Positions 42,472-51,484 of a stretch of DNA of 64,000 nt are shown here, in pieces; within the stretch, counting starts at the first letter, position 1, and the number at the start of each line of letters is the position of its first letter. The translations under genes and the position numbers were made by a program. The stretch is from the NCBI RefSeq assembly GCF_003994415.1, contig NZ_CP034689.1, forward strand, positions 5,890,001 to 5,954,000, read 5' to 3'. Origin of the DNA: Achromobacter spanius (GTDB lineage: Bacteria; Pseudomonadota; Gammaproteobacteria; Burkholderiales; Burkholderiaceae_B). The notes under the pieces are model-generated. The model saw only the letters and a list, made by a program, of their open reading frames with translations, was not told the origin of the DNA and ran no database searches.

Positions 42472-42741
42472 GGAACTTCTCCTTGCTGGATAGTGAAAGA
42501 CTGGAAAGCGAATTCTTGAAAATTATGAAGTACACGCTTAATTTATGGATACAGAAATTCTCTATCCAAGCGTAAACCCCAAGACACATCACCAAAATAG
42601 TGCATATTTTTCACATCATTAGGTGAAAACCACTACGGAAACCGGGCTGGTCATCTGCGTCGCTCTTTGCAAGAATAGAGCGTATACGCTTCTTTTGAAT
42701 TTATCGAAAACCCTAGGCCCGCCCCTTTTCAAGGCTTCTCC
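42472..42741. promoter_or_regulatory. Divergent nicC/nicE control region with MarR-type palindromes
   Basis: AGCGTATACGCT at 42679-42690 is a perfect 12-bp palindrome in AT-rich surroundings. Related sequences occur at 42528-42539 (AAGTACACGCTT) and from 42568 (AAGCGTAAAC). They look like operators for the NicR/BpsR-type MarR repressor encoded at 35664. No gene lies in this stretch. Confidence 0.7.
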
Positions 42742-43518
42742 ATGACGAAGACATTCCGAATCGGCCAGATCGTTCCCAGTTCCAACACCACGATGGAAAC
42801 CGAAGTGCCCGCCATGCTGACGGCGCATTCATCGCTACGCCCCAGCGACCGCTTCACCTTCCACTCCAGCCGCATGCGCATGAAGAAGGTGCAAAAGGAA
42901 GAGCTGGCCGCCATGGACGCCGAAAGCGACCGCTGCGCGCTGGAACTCAGCGATGCGCGTGTCGACGTGCTGGGCTACGCCTGCCTGGTGGCCATCATGG
43001 CCATGGGGCGCGGCTACCACCGCGTGTCGCAAAAGCGCCTGACCGAGCGCACCGCTGAAAATGGCGCGTCGGCGCCCGTCATCACCAGCGCCGGCGCGCT
43101 GGTCGACGCGCTGCACGTCATGGGTGCCAAGAAGATTGCGCTGGTGGCGCCCTACATGATTCCGCTGACCGAACTCGTCATGGATTACATCGCCGCCGAA
43201 GGGTTTGAAATCGTGGACTGGCGCGCGCTGGAAATTCCCGACAACCTGGACGTGGGCCGCCACGACCCCGCCAAGCTGCCCGGCATCGTCGCCGGCATGA
43301 ACGTGGCCGACGCCGATGTGATCGTGCTGTCCGCCTGCGTGCAAATGCCGTCGCTGCCCGCTGTCTCGCAAGTGGAAGCCGAAACCGGCAAGCCCGTGCT
43401 CACCGCCTCCATCGCCACCACCTACGCCATCCTGAAAGAACTGGGCATGGACCCGGTGGTACCCGGCGCCGGCGCCCTGCTCTCGGGCGCTTACCCCTAT
43501 TCCAGGAACGCACAATGA
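42742..43518 (+). CDS. nicE: Maleate cis-trans isomerase
   Basis: NicE isomerises maleate to fumarate, the last step of the pathway. The 258-residue protein belongs to the Asp/Glu racemase-like superfamily, with the two catalytic cysteines visible as Cys81 (LGYACLVA) and Cys199 (VLSACVQMPS). The N-terminal IGQIVPSSNTTMETEVPAML is characteristic of the maleate isomerase group. It is first in the plus-strand operon, and its stop overlaps the start of nicD (ATGA at 43515-43518). Confidence 0.96.
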   Translation: MTKTFRIGQIVPSSNTTMETEVPAMLTAHSSLRPSDRFTFHSSRMRMKKVQKEELAAMDAESDRCALELSDARVDVLGYACLVAIMAMGRGYHRVSQKRLTERTAENGASAPVITSAGALVDALHVMGAKKIALVAPYMIPLTELVMDYIAAEGFEIVDWRALEIPDNLDVGRHDPAKLPGIVAGMNVADADVIVLSACVQMPSLPAVSQVEAETGKPVLTASIATTYAILKELGMDPVVPGAGALLSGAYPYSRNAQ

Positions 43519-44351
43519 CCCAAGCCGCCAGCACCTACCTTTATGGCGGCCATGTGCACGCCAACGGCATCCGCCAGCACTACCTGCGCTATGGCGGCAC
43601 GGCCGACAACCGCGCCAGCCGCCCCGCCGTCATCCTGATTCCCGGCATCACCAGCCCGGCCGTTACCTGGGGCTTCGTGGCCGAACATCTGGGCCGCCAG
43701 TTCGACACCTATGTGCTGGACGTGCGCGGCCGAGGCCTGTCGGCATCCGGCCCCGGGCTGGACTATGGGTTGGACGCGCAAGCCGCCGACGTCACGGCGT
43801 TTGCCCAGGCGCTGGGGTTGACGAACTACGCGCTGGTGGGCCATTCCATGGGCGGCCGTATCGCCGTGCGCGCGGCGCGCAGCCAACCCGAAGGCCTGAC
43901 GCGTCTGGTCATCGTGGACCCGCCCGTCTCCGGCCCGGGCCGCCGCCCCTACCCGGCCAACCTGGCGTGGTACGTGGATTCCATCCGCCAAGCCACGCAC
44001 GGCATGACCGCCGAAGACATGCTGGCCTTCTGCCCCACCTGGACCGAAGCCCAGCGCCAGTTGCGCGCGCAATGGCTGCACACCTGCCATGAACCGGCCA
44101 TTGTGCAGAGCTTTGAAGACTTTGGCCGCGACGACATCCACGCCGACCTGCCCAGCATCAAGATTCCGCTGTTGTTGATGACCGCTGAAAAAGGCGGCGT
44201 GGTCGGCGACGACGACGTGGCCGAATGGCAGGGCCTGGCGCCGCAGACGCAGCACGTACGCGTGCCAGGCGCGGGCCACATGATTCCGTGGGACAACGAA
44301 GCCGGCTTCTACGCGGCCTTTGGCGACTTCCTTGGCAGCAAGGTCGACTGA
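43515..44351 (+). CDS. nicD: N-formylmaleamate deformylase
   Basis: NicD hydrolyses N-formylmaleamate to maleamate and formate. The 278-residue alpha/beta hydrolase has ILIPGITSPAVTWG, DVRGRGLSASG, the nucleophile Ser111 in LVGHSMGGRIAV, and the catalytic His in VPGAGHMIPWDNE. The acid is expected near VDPPVSGPGRRP. Length and motifs match Pseudomonas NicD (266 residues). It overlaps nicE by four bases. Confidence 0.93.
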   Translation: MTQAASTYLYGGHVHANGIRQHYLRYGGTADNRASRPAVILIPGITSPAVTWGFVAEHLGRQFDTYVLDVRGRGLSASGPGLDYGLDAQAADVTAFAQALGLTNYALVGHSMGGRIAVRAARSQPEGLTRLVIVDPPVSGPGRRPYPANLAWYVDSIRQATHGMTAEDMLAFCPTWTEAQRQLRAQWLHTCHEPAIVQSFEDFGRDDIHADLPSIKIPLLLMTAEKGGVVGDDDVAEWQGLAPQTQHVRVPGAGHMIPWDNEAGFYAAFGDFLGSKVD

Positions 44352-44390
44352 CACGCCTTTTCCTCAATCCGCTGATTCAAGGAGCCCGCC

Positions 44391-45464
44391 ATGTCCGTCA
44401 GCGATATCGATTTGATCCACGCCTGGAAGCAGGTGCTGACGCTGTCACGGCTTGAAGCCGGGCAGATCGTCACCGTGTTGACCGGCGCCGACACGCATCC
44501 GCAAACACTGCGCTGCGCGATTGCCGCCGCCACTGACCTGGGCGCGCGCGTCAACCGGCTGGACCTGCCGCCTGTCAACGCCGAAAAATCCATCAGCCGC
44601 GACGCGCTGGCCTACCTGGGCGCCACCCCGCTGACGGGCAACCCCGCCGCCATCGCGGCGCTGAACGCCAGCGACCTGGTGCTGGACCTGATGACGCTGC
44701 TGTTCTCGCCCGAGCAGCACGAGATACTGCAGACCGGCACCAAGATCCTGCTGGCCATCGAGCCGCCCGAAGTGCTGTGCCGCCTGGTGCCCACCGAAGC
44801 GGACCGCGCGCGCGTGCAGGCTGCCGCGCGTCGGATTGAAGCGTCCAAGCAGATGCACATCACGTCGGCGGCCGGCACCGACCTGCGCTGCGAACTGGGC
44901 GAATTCCCCGCCATTTCCGAATACGGTTTCGTGGACGAACCGGGCCGCTGGGACCACTGGCCCAGCGGCTTCGTGCTGACCTGGCCCAACGAAGGGCAAA
45001 GCAATGGCCGCGTAGTTCTGGACCGGGGCGACATCCTGCTTCCCATGAAAGACTACGTGACCGACCCGATCGAACTGGTCATCGAAAACGGCTACGTCAC
45101 CCGCATCAACGGCGGCTTGCAGGCCGACATCCTGAAGGAATACATGGCGGCGTACGAAGACCCCGAAGCCTATGCGGTGTCGCACATCGGCTGGGGGCTG
45201 CAACCGCGCGCGCAGTGGTCGATGCTGGCGCACTACAACAAGGAAGCGCACATCGGCATGGACGCGCGCGCCTTCGAGGGCAATTTCCTGTGGTCCATGG
45301 GCCCCAACAATGAAGCGGGCGGCAGCCGCACCACCGCCTGCCATATCGACATCCCCATGCGCCATTGCAGCGTGGCGCTGGACGGCCAGGCGGTCGTGAC
45401 GCGCGGCGTGGTGCAAGACGAATCCGGCCTGGCGCACGCCGCCCGCCGCAAGGACAGCAAATGA
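44391..45464 (+). CDS. nicX: 2,5-dihydroxypyridine 5,6-dioxygenase
   Basis: NicX is an Fe(II) dioxygenase that opens the ring of 2,5-dihydroxypyridine to N-formylmaleamate. The 357-residue protein belongs to the small NicX/leucyl-aminopeptidase-like metal family (350 residues in Pseudomonas). Candidate iron ligands are the Glu/His-rich motifs in PAISEYGFVDEPGRWDHWP, AVSHIGWGLQPRA and TTACHIDIPMRH. It lies 39 bp after nicD with a good AAGGAG site, and its stop overlaps the nicF ATG. Confidence 0.95.
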   Translation: MSVSDIDLIHAWKQVLTLSRLEAGQIVTVLTGADTHPQTLRCAIAAATDLGARVNRLDLPPVNAEKSISRDALAYLGATPLTGNPAAIAALNASDLVLDLMTLLFSPEQHEILQTGTKILLAIEPPEVLCRLVPTEADRARVQAAARRIEASKQMHITSAAGTDLRCELGEFPAISEYGFVDEPGRWDHWPSGFVLTWPNEGQSNGRVVLDRGDILLPMKDYVTDPIELVIENGYVTRINGGLQADILKEYMAAYEDPEAYAVSHIGWGLQPRAQWSMLAHYNKEAHIGMDARAFEGNFLWSMGPNNEAGGSRTTACHIDIPMRHCSVALDGQAVVTRGVVQDESGLAHAARRKDSK

Positions 45465-46147
45465 ACGCCTCAACCCAAACCATACCCGCCGACGCCGTCA
45501 CGGGCGATATCTCCGCCTATTCGCGCCAGGGCTTCGGCACGCCGCTGCCGCTCAAAGCGCCCTTTGGCTTGTTGATCGTGGACTTCGTGAACGGCTTTGC
45601 CGACCCGGCCGTGCTGGGCGGCGGCAACATCCCGGAAGCCATCGCGCAAACGCGCCACTTGCTGGCCCATGCGCGCGCGCAGGGATGGCCGGTGGCGCAC
45701 AGCCGCATCGTGTTCTCGGACGACGATGCCGACAGCAACATCTTTTGCCTGAAAGTGCCCGCCATGCTGGCCCTGAAAGAGCACAGCCACAACAGCGCCA
45801 TCGTGCCCGAGCTGGCCCCCGCGCCCGGCGAATACGTGGTGCGCAAGAGCACCCCGTCCGCCTTCTTCGGCACCATGCTGGCGCCGTGGTTGGCGCAGCG
45901 CGGCGTGCAAACCTTGTTGGTGGCGGGCTGCGTCACCAGCGGCTGCGTCCGCGCCAGCGTGGTGGACGCCATGCAGGCGGGGTTTCGGCCGCTGGTGGTG
46001 TCGGACTGCTGCGGCGACCGCGCCCTTGGTCCGCACGACGCCAACCTGTTCGACATGGCGCAGAAGTACGCCGCCGTCATGCCCTTGGACCATGCGCTGG
46101 CCGAGACTCGCGCCTTGGTGGATGCCCCAGTGCCGGCCGCCGGTTAA
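45461..46147 (+). CDS. nicF: Maleamate amidohydrolase
   Basis: NicF deaminates maleamate to maleate and ammonia. The 228-residue protein is an isochorismatase-type cysteine hydrolase. The triad is visible: Asp41 (GLLIVDFVNGF), Lys129 (VVRKSTPSAFFGT) and Cys162 (GCVTSGCVRASV). The ATG overlaps the nicX stop, which fixes the start against a longer upstream frame. Together with nicE, nicD and nicX it covers the complete path from dihydroxypyridine to fumarate. Confidence 0.95.
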   Translation: MNASTQTIPADAVTGDISAYSRQGFGTPLPLKAPFGLLIVDFVNGFADPAVLGGGNIPEAIAQTRHLLAHARAQGWPVAHSRIVFSDDDADSNIFCLKVPAMLALKEHSHNSAIVPELAPAPGEYVVRKSTPSAFFGTMLAPWLAQRGVQTLLVAGCVTSGCVRASVVDAMQAGFRPLVVSDCCGDRALGPHDANLFDMAQKYAAVMPLDHALAETRALVDAPVPAAG

Positions 46148-46188
46148 CGGCGACATAATCCTCCACCGGCCCGAAACCTGCTTCCTTC

Positions 46189-48507
46189 ATGACCCTGCCC
46201 CCGCCCCACCACCTGCCTGGCGCGCTGCTCGCCCACTCCGACGCCTTGCTGGTGGTGCGCGAGCCCTCGGCGCCGCCCAAGCCGGCGCCGGGTCAGCCGG
46301 GCAGCGCGTCGGACTACGTGCAGGCCACGCCCGAGATCTTCATTGCCATCGTGCGCGATGCGGGCCTGGTAGCCGGTGACACGCCATCGCCAGGCTGGCG
46401 CGTGCTGGCCTTCAACGGCCATGTGGACCTGGGCACCGGCATCCGCACGTCGCTGGCGCAGATCGTTGCCGAAGAGCTGGACGTGCCGCTGTCGCGCCTG
46501 GACATGGTGCTGGGCCATACCAGCGCCGCGCCCAACCAGGGGCCGACTATTGCCAGCGCCAGCATCCAGATTTCCGCCGTGCCCTTGCGCCGCGCTGCCG
46601 CGCAGGCACGTGAGCATTTGCTGATGCTGGCGGCGCGGCAATGGAACCTGCCGCGTGATGCGGTGCAAGTGCGCGACGGCGTGGTACGGCCTGTAGTGCG
46701 GCCGGTAGTGCAGCCCACCCCCGACGACGACGCACGCCAACTGCATTACGGCCAATTGCTGGCCGGCCAGCACATCCGGCTGACCCTGGCGCCGCCCGAT
46801 CAAGCCGTTCCGTTGAAACCCGCCAGCGAATACCGCATCGTCGGGCAAGGCGTGGCGCGCGTGGACATCCCCGCCAAGGCCACCGGCGAACTCAGCTTCG
46901 TGCATGACGTGCGCGTGCCCGGCATGCGACATGGCCGCGTGGTGCGCCCGCCGCATCCGGGTCGAGACGCCGGCAGCTTCATCGGCCATTGCCTGATCGA
47001 TGTGGATCGCGATTCCGTCGCGCACCTGCCCGGCAACGTGCAGGTAGTGGTGCAAGGCGACTTCGTTGGCGTGGTGGCCGATCGCGAAGAACAGGCGATT
47101 ACCGCGATGCGCGCGCTGAAGGTGCGCTGGAATCCCGTGCCGCCCGCACCAAAATTGGATGATGTGGCCGCCGCCATCCGCGCCAACCCGGCCCAAGCCC
47201 GGCCCCTGATCGAAGAAGGCGATGTGGACGCCGCCTGCGCGCAAGCCGCCACGCACCTGCGCCGCAGCTACGTCTGGCCCTATCAGATGCATGCGTCCAT
47301 AGGCCCCTCTTGCGCCGTGGCCGACTTTTCTGACGGCCGGCTCACCGTGTGGACCGGCACGCAGAATCCGCACATGCTGCGCACTGACTTGAACCGGCTG
47401 CTGAATCTGGGCGAAGGCCACATTGACCTGGTCCGTCTGGAAGCCGCCGGCTGCTATGGCCGTAACTGCGCGGACGACGTCTGCGCCGACGCGGCGCTGC
47501 TGTCCATGGCGGTGGGCGCGCCCGTGCGCGTGCAGCTCACGCGCGAACAAGAACACCAGTGGGAACCCAAGGGCACCGGGCAGTTGATGGACGTGGCTGC
47601 CGCCATCGACGCCCAAGGCGAGCTGCTGGCGGTGGACTTTGCCGTGCGCTACCCGTCCAACGACGCGCCGCTCTTGGCGCTGTTGTTGACGGGCATCGTC
47701 TCCGGCGAGCCGCGTACGCTGGAAATGGGCGACCGCACAGCCGCGCCACCGTACCGCTACAAAAACCGCCGCGTGGTCTGCCACGACATGCCGCCACTGG
47801 TGCGCTCGTCGTGGTTGCGCGGTGTGTCGGCCTTGCCCAATTCCTTTGCGCATGACTGCATGATCGACGAACTGGCCGAAGCCGCGGGCGCCGACCCGGT
47901 CGACTATCGCTTGCGCAACCTGGACGACGCACGCGCCATCGCGCTGATCGAAGCCACCGCCGCCCGCGCGCAGTGGAGCCCGGGTGCGCGTGGCAGCCGT
48001 GGCAAACCGGACGCCGATGGCCGCTTACACGGGCGCGGCATCGCCTACGCGCGATATGTACATAGCAAGTTTCCCGGCTTTGGCGCCGCCTGGGCCGCCT
48101 GGGTCATCGACCTGTGCGTGGACCCGGCCTCGGGACGCGTGCGCGTGGAACGGATCGTGGTTGGCCAGGACACCGGCATGATCGTCAACCCGGACGGCGT
48201 GCGCCACCAGATTCACGGCAACGTCATCCAGACGCTTAGCCGCTGCTTGCTGGAAAAGGTGGTCTTTGATGAAGCGGGCGTTGCCAGCCGCGAATGGGGC
48301 GGCTACCCCATCATCGGCTTCAAGGATGTACCCGCAATCGATGTGCTGCTGATGCCGCGCCAAGACGAGCCGCCCATGGGCGCGGGGGAGTCCGCATCCG
48401 TGCCCGGCCCCGCCGCCATGGCCAACGCCCTGTTCGACGCGACTGGCAAGCGCTTCTATGAAGCGCCCTTCACGCCAGAAGCCGTGCGCGCCGTGTTGCT
48501 GGCCTGA
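46189..48507 (+). CDS. Molybdopterin-binding subunit of a xanthine-dehydrogenase-type hydroxylase, probable nicotinate hydroxylase subunit
   Basis: The 772-residue protein is a complete molybdenum subunit of the isoquinoline/nicotinate oxidoreductase kind. The N-terminal cofactor domain has NGHVDLGTGIRTSLAQIVAE and ASASIQISAVPLRRAA. The middle aldehyde-oxidase-like domain has PYQMHASIGPSCAVADF and the C-terminal part the catalytic Glu of PMGAGESASVPGPAAM. It follows nicF by 41 bp and precedes an XdhC chaperone. Because the molybdenum region of the NicB-like protein looks degenerate, this is probably the active subunit. Confidence 0.88.
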   Translation: MTLPPPHHLPGALLAHSDALLVVREPSAPPKPAPGQPGSASDYVQATPEIFIAIVRDAGLVAGDTPSPGWRVLAFNGHVDLGTGIRTSLAQIVAEELDVPLSRLDMVLGHTSAAPNQGPTIASASIQISAVPLRRAAAQAREHLLMLAARQWNLPRDAVQVRDGVVRPVVRPVVQPTPDDDARQLHYGQLLAGQHIRLTLAPPDQAVPLKPASEYRIVGQGVARVDIPAKATGELSFVHDVRVPGMRHGRVVRPPHPGRDAGSFIGHCLIDVDRDSVAHLPGNVQVVVQGDFVGVVADREEQAITAMRALKVRWNPVPPAPKLDDVAAAIRANPAQARPLIEEGDVDAACAQAATHLRRSYVWPYQMHASIGPSCAVADFSDGRLTVWTGTQNPHMLRTDLNRLLNLGEGHIDLVRLEAAGCYGRNCADDVCADAALLSMAVGAPVRVQLTREQEHQWEPKGTGQLMDVAAAIDAQGELLAVDFAVRYPSNDAPLLALLLTGIVSGEPRTLEMGDRTAAPPYRYKNRRVVCHDMPPLVRSSWLRGVSALPNSFAHDCMIDELAEAAGADPVDYRLRNLDDARAIALIEATAARAQWSPGARGSRGKPDADGRLHGRGIAYARYVHSKFPGFGAAWAAWVIDLCVDPASGRVRVERIVVGQDTGMIVNPDGVRHQIHGNVIQTLSRCLLEKVVFDEAGVASREWGGYPIIGFKDVPAIDVLLMPRQDEPPMGAGESASVPGPAAMANALFDATGKRFYEAPFTPEAVRAVLLA

Positions 48508-48521
48508 CCGATACCGCGTCC

Positions 48522-49556
48522 ATGACCGACATCAATATCCTGGTGCTGCGCCAAGCGCTTGACTGGCATCAGGCCGGCATACCGGTGTATTTATTCACCG
48601 TGGCGCGCACCTGGGGCTCGTCTCCCCGCCCCGTCGGTTCCATCATGGCGATGAACGTGCAAGGCGCGGTGGCGGGGTCCGTGTCGGGCGGCTGCATTGA
48701 AGACGATCTGGCCGAACGCATCCGGCATTTGCATCACGGCAAGCGCGCGCCCGAAATCTTGCGCTACGGCGTTCAAGCCGACGACGCCCGGCGCTTCGGC
48801 ATTCCGTGTGGCGGCACGATTGAGCTGGTGATGGAGTGCATCGACGCGCATAGCCTGCTGGCTGAATTGCTGGACGCCTGCATCCAGCGTCGTTGTGTGA
48901 CGCGTACGCTGGATCTGTCGTCAGGGCAGGTGACGTTGCAGGCGCAGCCGCCCGGCCGCGCGTTCAGGCAGGCCGACGCCACGCTGTCGGACACCACGCT
49001 GATCACCTGCTTCGGACCCACCGCGCGGCTGATCGTGATTGGCGCGGGCGACACCAGCCGGTTTCTATGCCAGATCGCGCTGACGCTGGGGTTTGAAATC
49101 ATCGTCTGCGACCCGCGTGAATCGCATCAAGATCAAAGCGCACAAGACGGTTGGGCACAAGCCAGCATCAACTTCACGCGCGAAATGCCCGACGACCTGA
49201 TCCTGCGCCTGCGCCCCGACGCACGCACCGCCGTCGTCGCCCTGACGCATGACCCCAAGCTGGATGACCTGGCGCTGATTGACGCCTTGCAGTCCGATGC
49301 GTTCTATATCGGCGCAATCGGGTCCCGCAAGAACAGCGACAAGCGCCGTGCGCGCTTGCGTGACTACTTCGATTTAGGCGAGGCCGACCTGAACAAGCTG
49401 CACGGCCCCGCCGGTGTCTTCATCGGCAGCAAGACGCCGGCCGAGATTGCCTTGTCGATCATGGCCGAAGTGGTGGCCGCGAAAAATGGGGTGGACAAGC
49501 CACCCCTGCAAAACGTCGCCGACGGCAAGACGCGGCTGGTTCGGGAAAGCGCCTAG
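48522..49556 (+). CDS. xdhC: XdhC/CoxI-family molybdenum cofactor insertion protein
   Basis: XdhC-type proteins bind sulphurated molybdenum cofactor and insert it into hydroxylases. The 344-residue protein has the XdhC/CoxI N-terminal domain (VARTWGSSPRPVGSIMAMN, SVSGGCIEDDLAER). The C-terminal Rossmann domain has LIVIGAGDTSRFLCQIALTL, ALTHDPKLDDLAL and FYIGAIGSRKNSDKRR. It starts 15 bp after the molybdenum subunit gene and is last of the nic operon. Its stop overlaps the convergent GAF gene by four bases. Confidence 0.93.
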   Translation: MTDINILVLRQALDWHQAGIPVYLFTVARTWGSSPRPVGSIMAMNVQGAVAGSVSGGCIEDDLAERIRHLHHGKRAPEILRYGVQADDARRFGIPCGGTIELVMECIDAHSLLAELLDACIQRRCVTRTLDLSSGQVTLQAQPPGRAFRQADATLSDTTLITCFGPTARLIVIGAGDTSRFLCQIALTLGFEIIVCDPRESHQDQSAQDGWAQASINFTREMPDDLILRLRPDARTAVVALTHDPKLDDLALIDALQSDAFYIGAIGSRKNSDKRRARLRDYFDLGEADLNKLHGPAGVFIGSKTPAEIALSIMAEVVAAKNGVDKPPLQNVADGKTRLVRESA

Positions 49557-50098
49557 ACGCTATCCAGCCCCGCCCGATCCACCGCTGCCGCCGCTGCTTG
49601 CGCATCCTGCATTTCCTCGATGAAGACCGGCGTGCACAGCCCGGCAATCAACGCCGCCAAGTCCCGATCAGCGTGGTCATAGGCCTTGCGACCGGCCAGC
49701 AGGTTCAGCGATCCAATCACCCGGCCCTGATAGCGCACGGGAATGTTGAACGCGGAATGCAGCCCGCGCTCGATCAGCATGGGCGCTTCAGAAAACACCG
49801 AGCGCACGTCGTCCTCGTTGCTGGCCACATACAACTGGCCTTCTTCCAGCACATGGCGCGACCACGGCCCGTTGCCCGTGGCCTTGAAGCCGCCCAGCGG
49901 GCTGATGCTTTCATCGGAGGTGTACAGCCGCTTCATCAGCCGGTGTTCTTCCAGATACAGCAAGGCAGTGAATAGCTGGTGGCCGAAGGCCTCTTCCAGC
50001 AAGGCCGACACCACCTGCCACTGCGCGGCGCGGTCACCGGCTTGCGCCAGGGCGCGCGCATGCGCCGCCCAGGGCGCCAACGTGGATGCTTGCGTCAT
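49553..50098 (-). CDS. GAF-domain protein
   Basis: The 181-residue protein is mostly a single GAF domain (about 25-165). HQLFTALLYLEEHRLMKRLY, GGFKATGNGPWSRHVLEEGQ and FNIPVRYQGRVIGSLNLLAG are typical. No output domain follows, so it may bind a small ligand as a chaperone, sensor or redox-type enzyme (free GAF proteins include fRMsr), but the cysteines of fRMsr are absent. The ATG shares one base with the stop of the MFS gene upstream, so it belongs to the amidohydrolase-MFS-GAF operon. Confidence 0.85.
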   Translation of the reverse strand: MTQASTLAPWAAHARALAQAGDRAAQWQVVSALLEEAFGHQLFTALLYLEEHRLMKRLYTSDESISPLGGFKATGNGPWSRHVLEEGQLYVASNEDDVRSVFSEAPMLIERGLHSAFNIPVRYQGRVIGSLNLLAGRKAYDHADRDLAALIAGLCTPVFIEEMQDAQAAAAAVDRAGLDSV

Positions 50099-51450
50099 TA
50101 GTGAATCGCCTCAAGCACCACGCCGCGCGTGTTCTTGCCAAAGAACAGAATGCCCAGCCCGCCCACCATCAAGATGGCCGTCATCATGGCGAACACGCCG
50201 GCAAAGCCCAGCACCGGATACGCCACGCCCACAATGGTGGGCGATGCAATCGACCCGATCCGCGCAAAGGCCGAGGCCGCGCCCATGCCGGTTGCCCGGA
50301 TCGACGTGGGATAGATTTCGGCGGTGTAGGTGTACTGGCCGGCAATCACGCCGTTCATGCCGAAGGACAACAGCATGCTCAGCATGATGATCTGGTGCTC
50401 GCCGCTGGCCAGCGCCAGGCCCAATGCCGACAGGCACGACAACAGCATGTACGCCAGAATCGTGTACTTGCGGCCGATCTTGTCGTTGAAGTACGCGGCG
50501 GAAAAATAGCCGGGAATCTGCGACAGGTAGATCAGGATGGTGTACGAAAAGCTCTTGGTGATGGTGAAGCCGCGCTCGACCAGCAAGCTGGGAATCCACA
50601 CCAGGAAAGCGTAGTAGCAGAACAGCACGGTGATCCAGAACACCCACACCAGCACCGTCGTGCCCAGATAGGTTTTGGAAAACAGGGACGTCAGCTTTTC
50701 CATCGCGCTTTGCGGGTTTTCCGCGGCGGTGGCGGCGCGGCGCGTGGCCACGGGCTTGGGCAAGGGGCGACCCAGCTTCTGCTCCACTTCGGCTTCAATG
50801 GCCGAGCAGATGCGGTCGGCTTCGGCGGTCTGGCCGGTGTGCTCCAACCAACGCGGCGATTCGAACAACGACTTGCGCCACCACAGCAGGAACACCACCG
50901 GCACCGACGCGATGATCATGATCCAGCGCCAGCCGTCGTCACTCATCGGCACGATGAAGTAGCCCAGCAACGCCGACATCACGAAGCCGAACGAGAAGAA
51001 GCCCGCCAGCGCGCCCGTGAAGCGGCCACGGTATTTGCTGCTGACGAACTCCGCCAGATACGGCGCAATGATGGCGCCTTCCGCGCCCATGCCGATGCCC
51101 GCGATCATGCGCAGAATGTAGAACTCGTGATAGTTGCGAGCGAAGGCGTTGATGAACGTAGCCACGCAGAACAGCAGCAAGGCCCACATCATGATCTTCT
51201 TGCGACCATAGCGGTCGCCCAGAATGCCCGAGAACAACGCGCCCACCAGAAAGCCCACGTAGGTGCTGCTGGCAATCCAGCCGATCTGGCCGGTGGACAG
51301 ACCCCATTGCGTGCGCAACGACGGGATGATGAAGGCGATGATGCCGGCGTCCAGCGCTTCAAACGCCAGGCCCAGGCCGCCGATCAATAGCAGCCTGAAA
51401 TGGAAGCTGGAAAACGGCAGCCGCTCCAGACGATCCGATACGGAATACAT
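50098..51450 (-). CDS. MFS transporter of the metabolite:proton symporter type
   Basis: The 450-residue protein has twelve membrane segments and the MFS signatures GILGDRYGRKKIMMWAL and GIGMGAEGAIIAPYLAEFV. The second-half counterpart is YFNDKIGRKYTIL. It shares features with the aromatic-acid and SV2-like groups. It lies between an amidohydrolase and a GAF gene in one operon and is therefore a likely importer of the amidohydrolase substrate. A ribosome-binding site of the TCCGGAA type precedes the ATG at 51450. Confidence 0.88.
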   Translation of the reverse strand: MYSVSDRLERLPFSSFHFRLLLIGGLGLAFEALDAGIIAFIIPSLRTQWGLSTGQIGWIASSTYVGFLVGALFSGILGDRYGRKKIMMWALLLFCVATFINAFARNYHEFYILRMIAGIGMGAEGAIIAPYLAEFVSSKYRGRFTGALAGFFSFGFVMSALLGYFIVPMSDDGWRWIMIIASVPVVFLLWWRKSLFESPRWLEHTGQTAEADRICSAIEAEVEQKLGRPLPKPVATRRAATAAENPQSAMEKLTSLFSKTYLGTTVLVWVFWITVLFCYYAFLVWIPSLLVERGFTITKSFSYTILIYLSQIPGYFSAAYFNDKIGRKYTILAYMLLSCLSALGLALASGEHQIIMLSMLLSFGMNGVIAGQYTYTAEIYPTSIRATGMGAASAFARIGSIASPTIVGVAYPVLGFAGVFAMMTAILMVGGLGILFFGKNTRGVVLEAIH

Positions 51451-51484
51451 GGTGAAGATTTCCGGAAGTAAGAGTGAAAGAACG

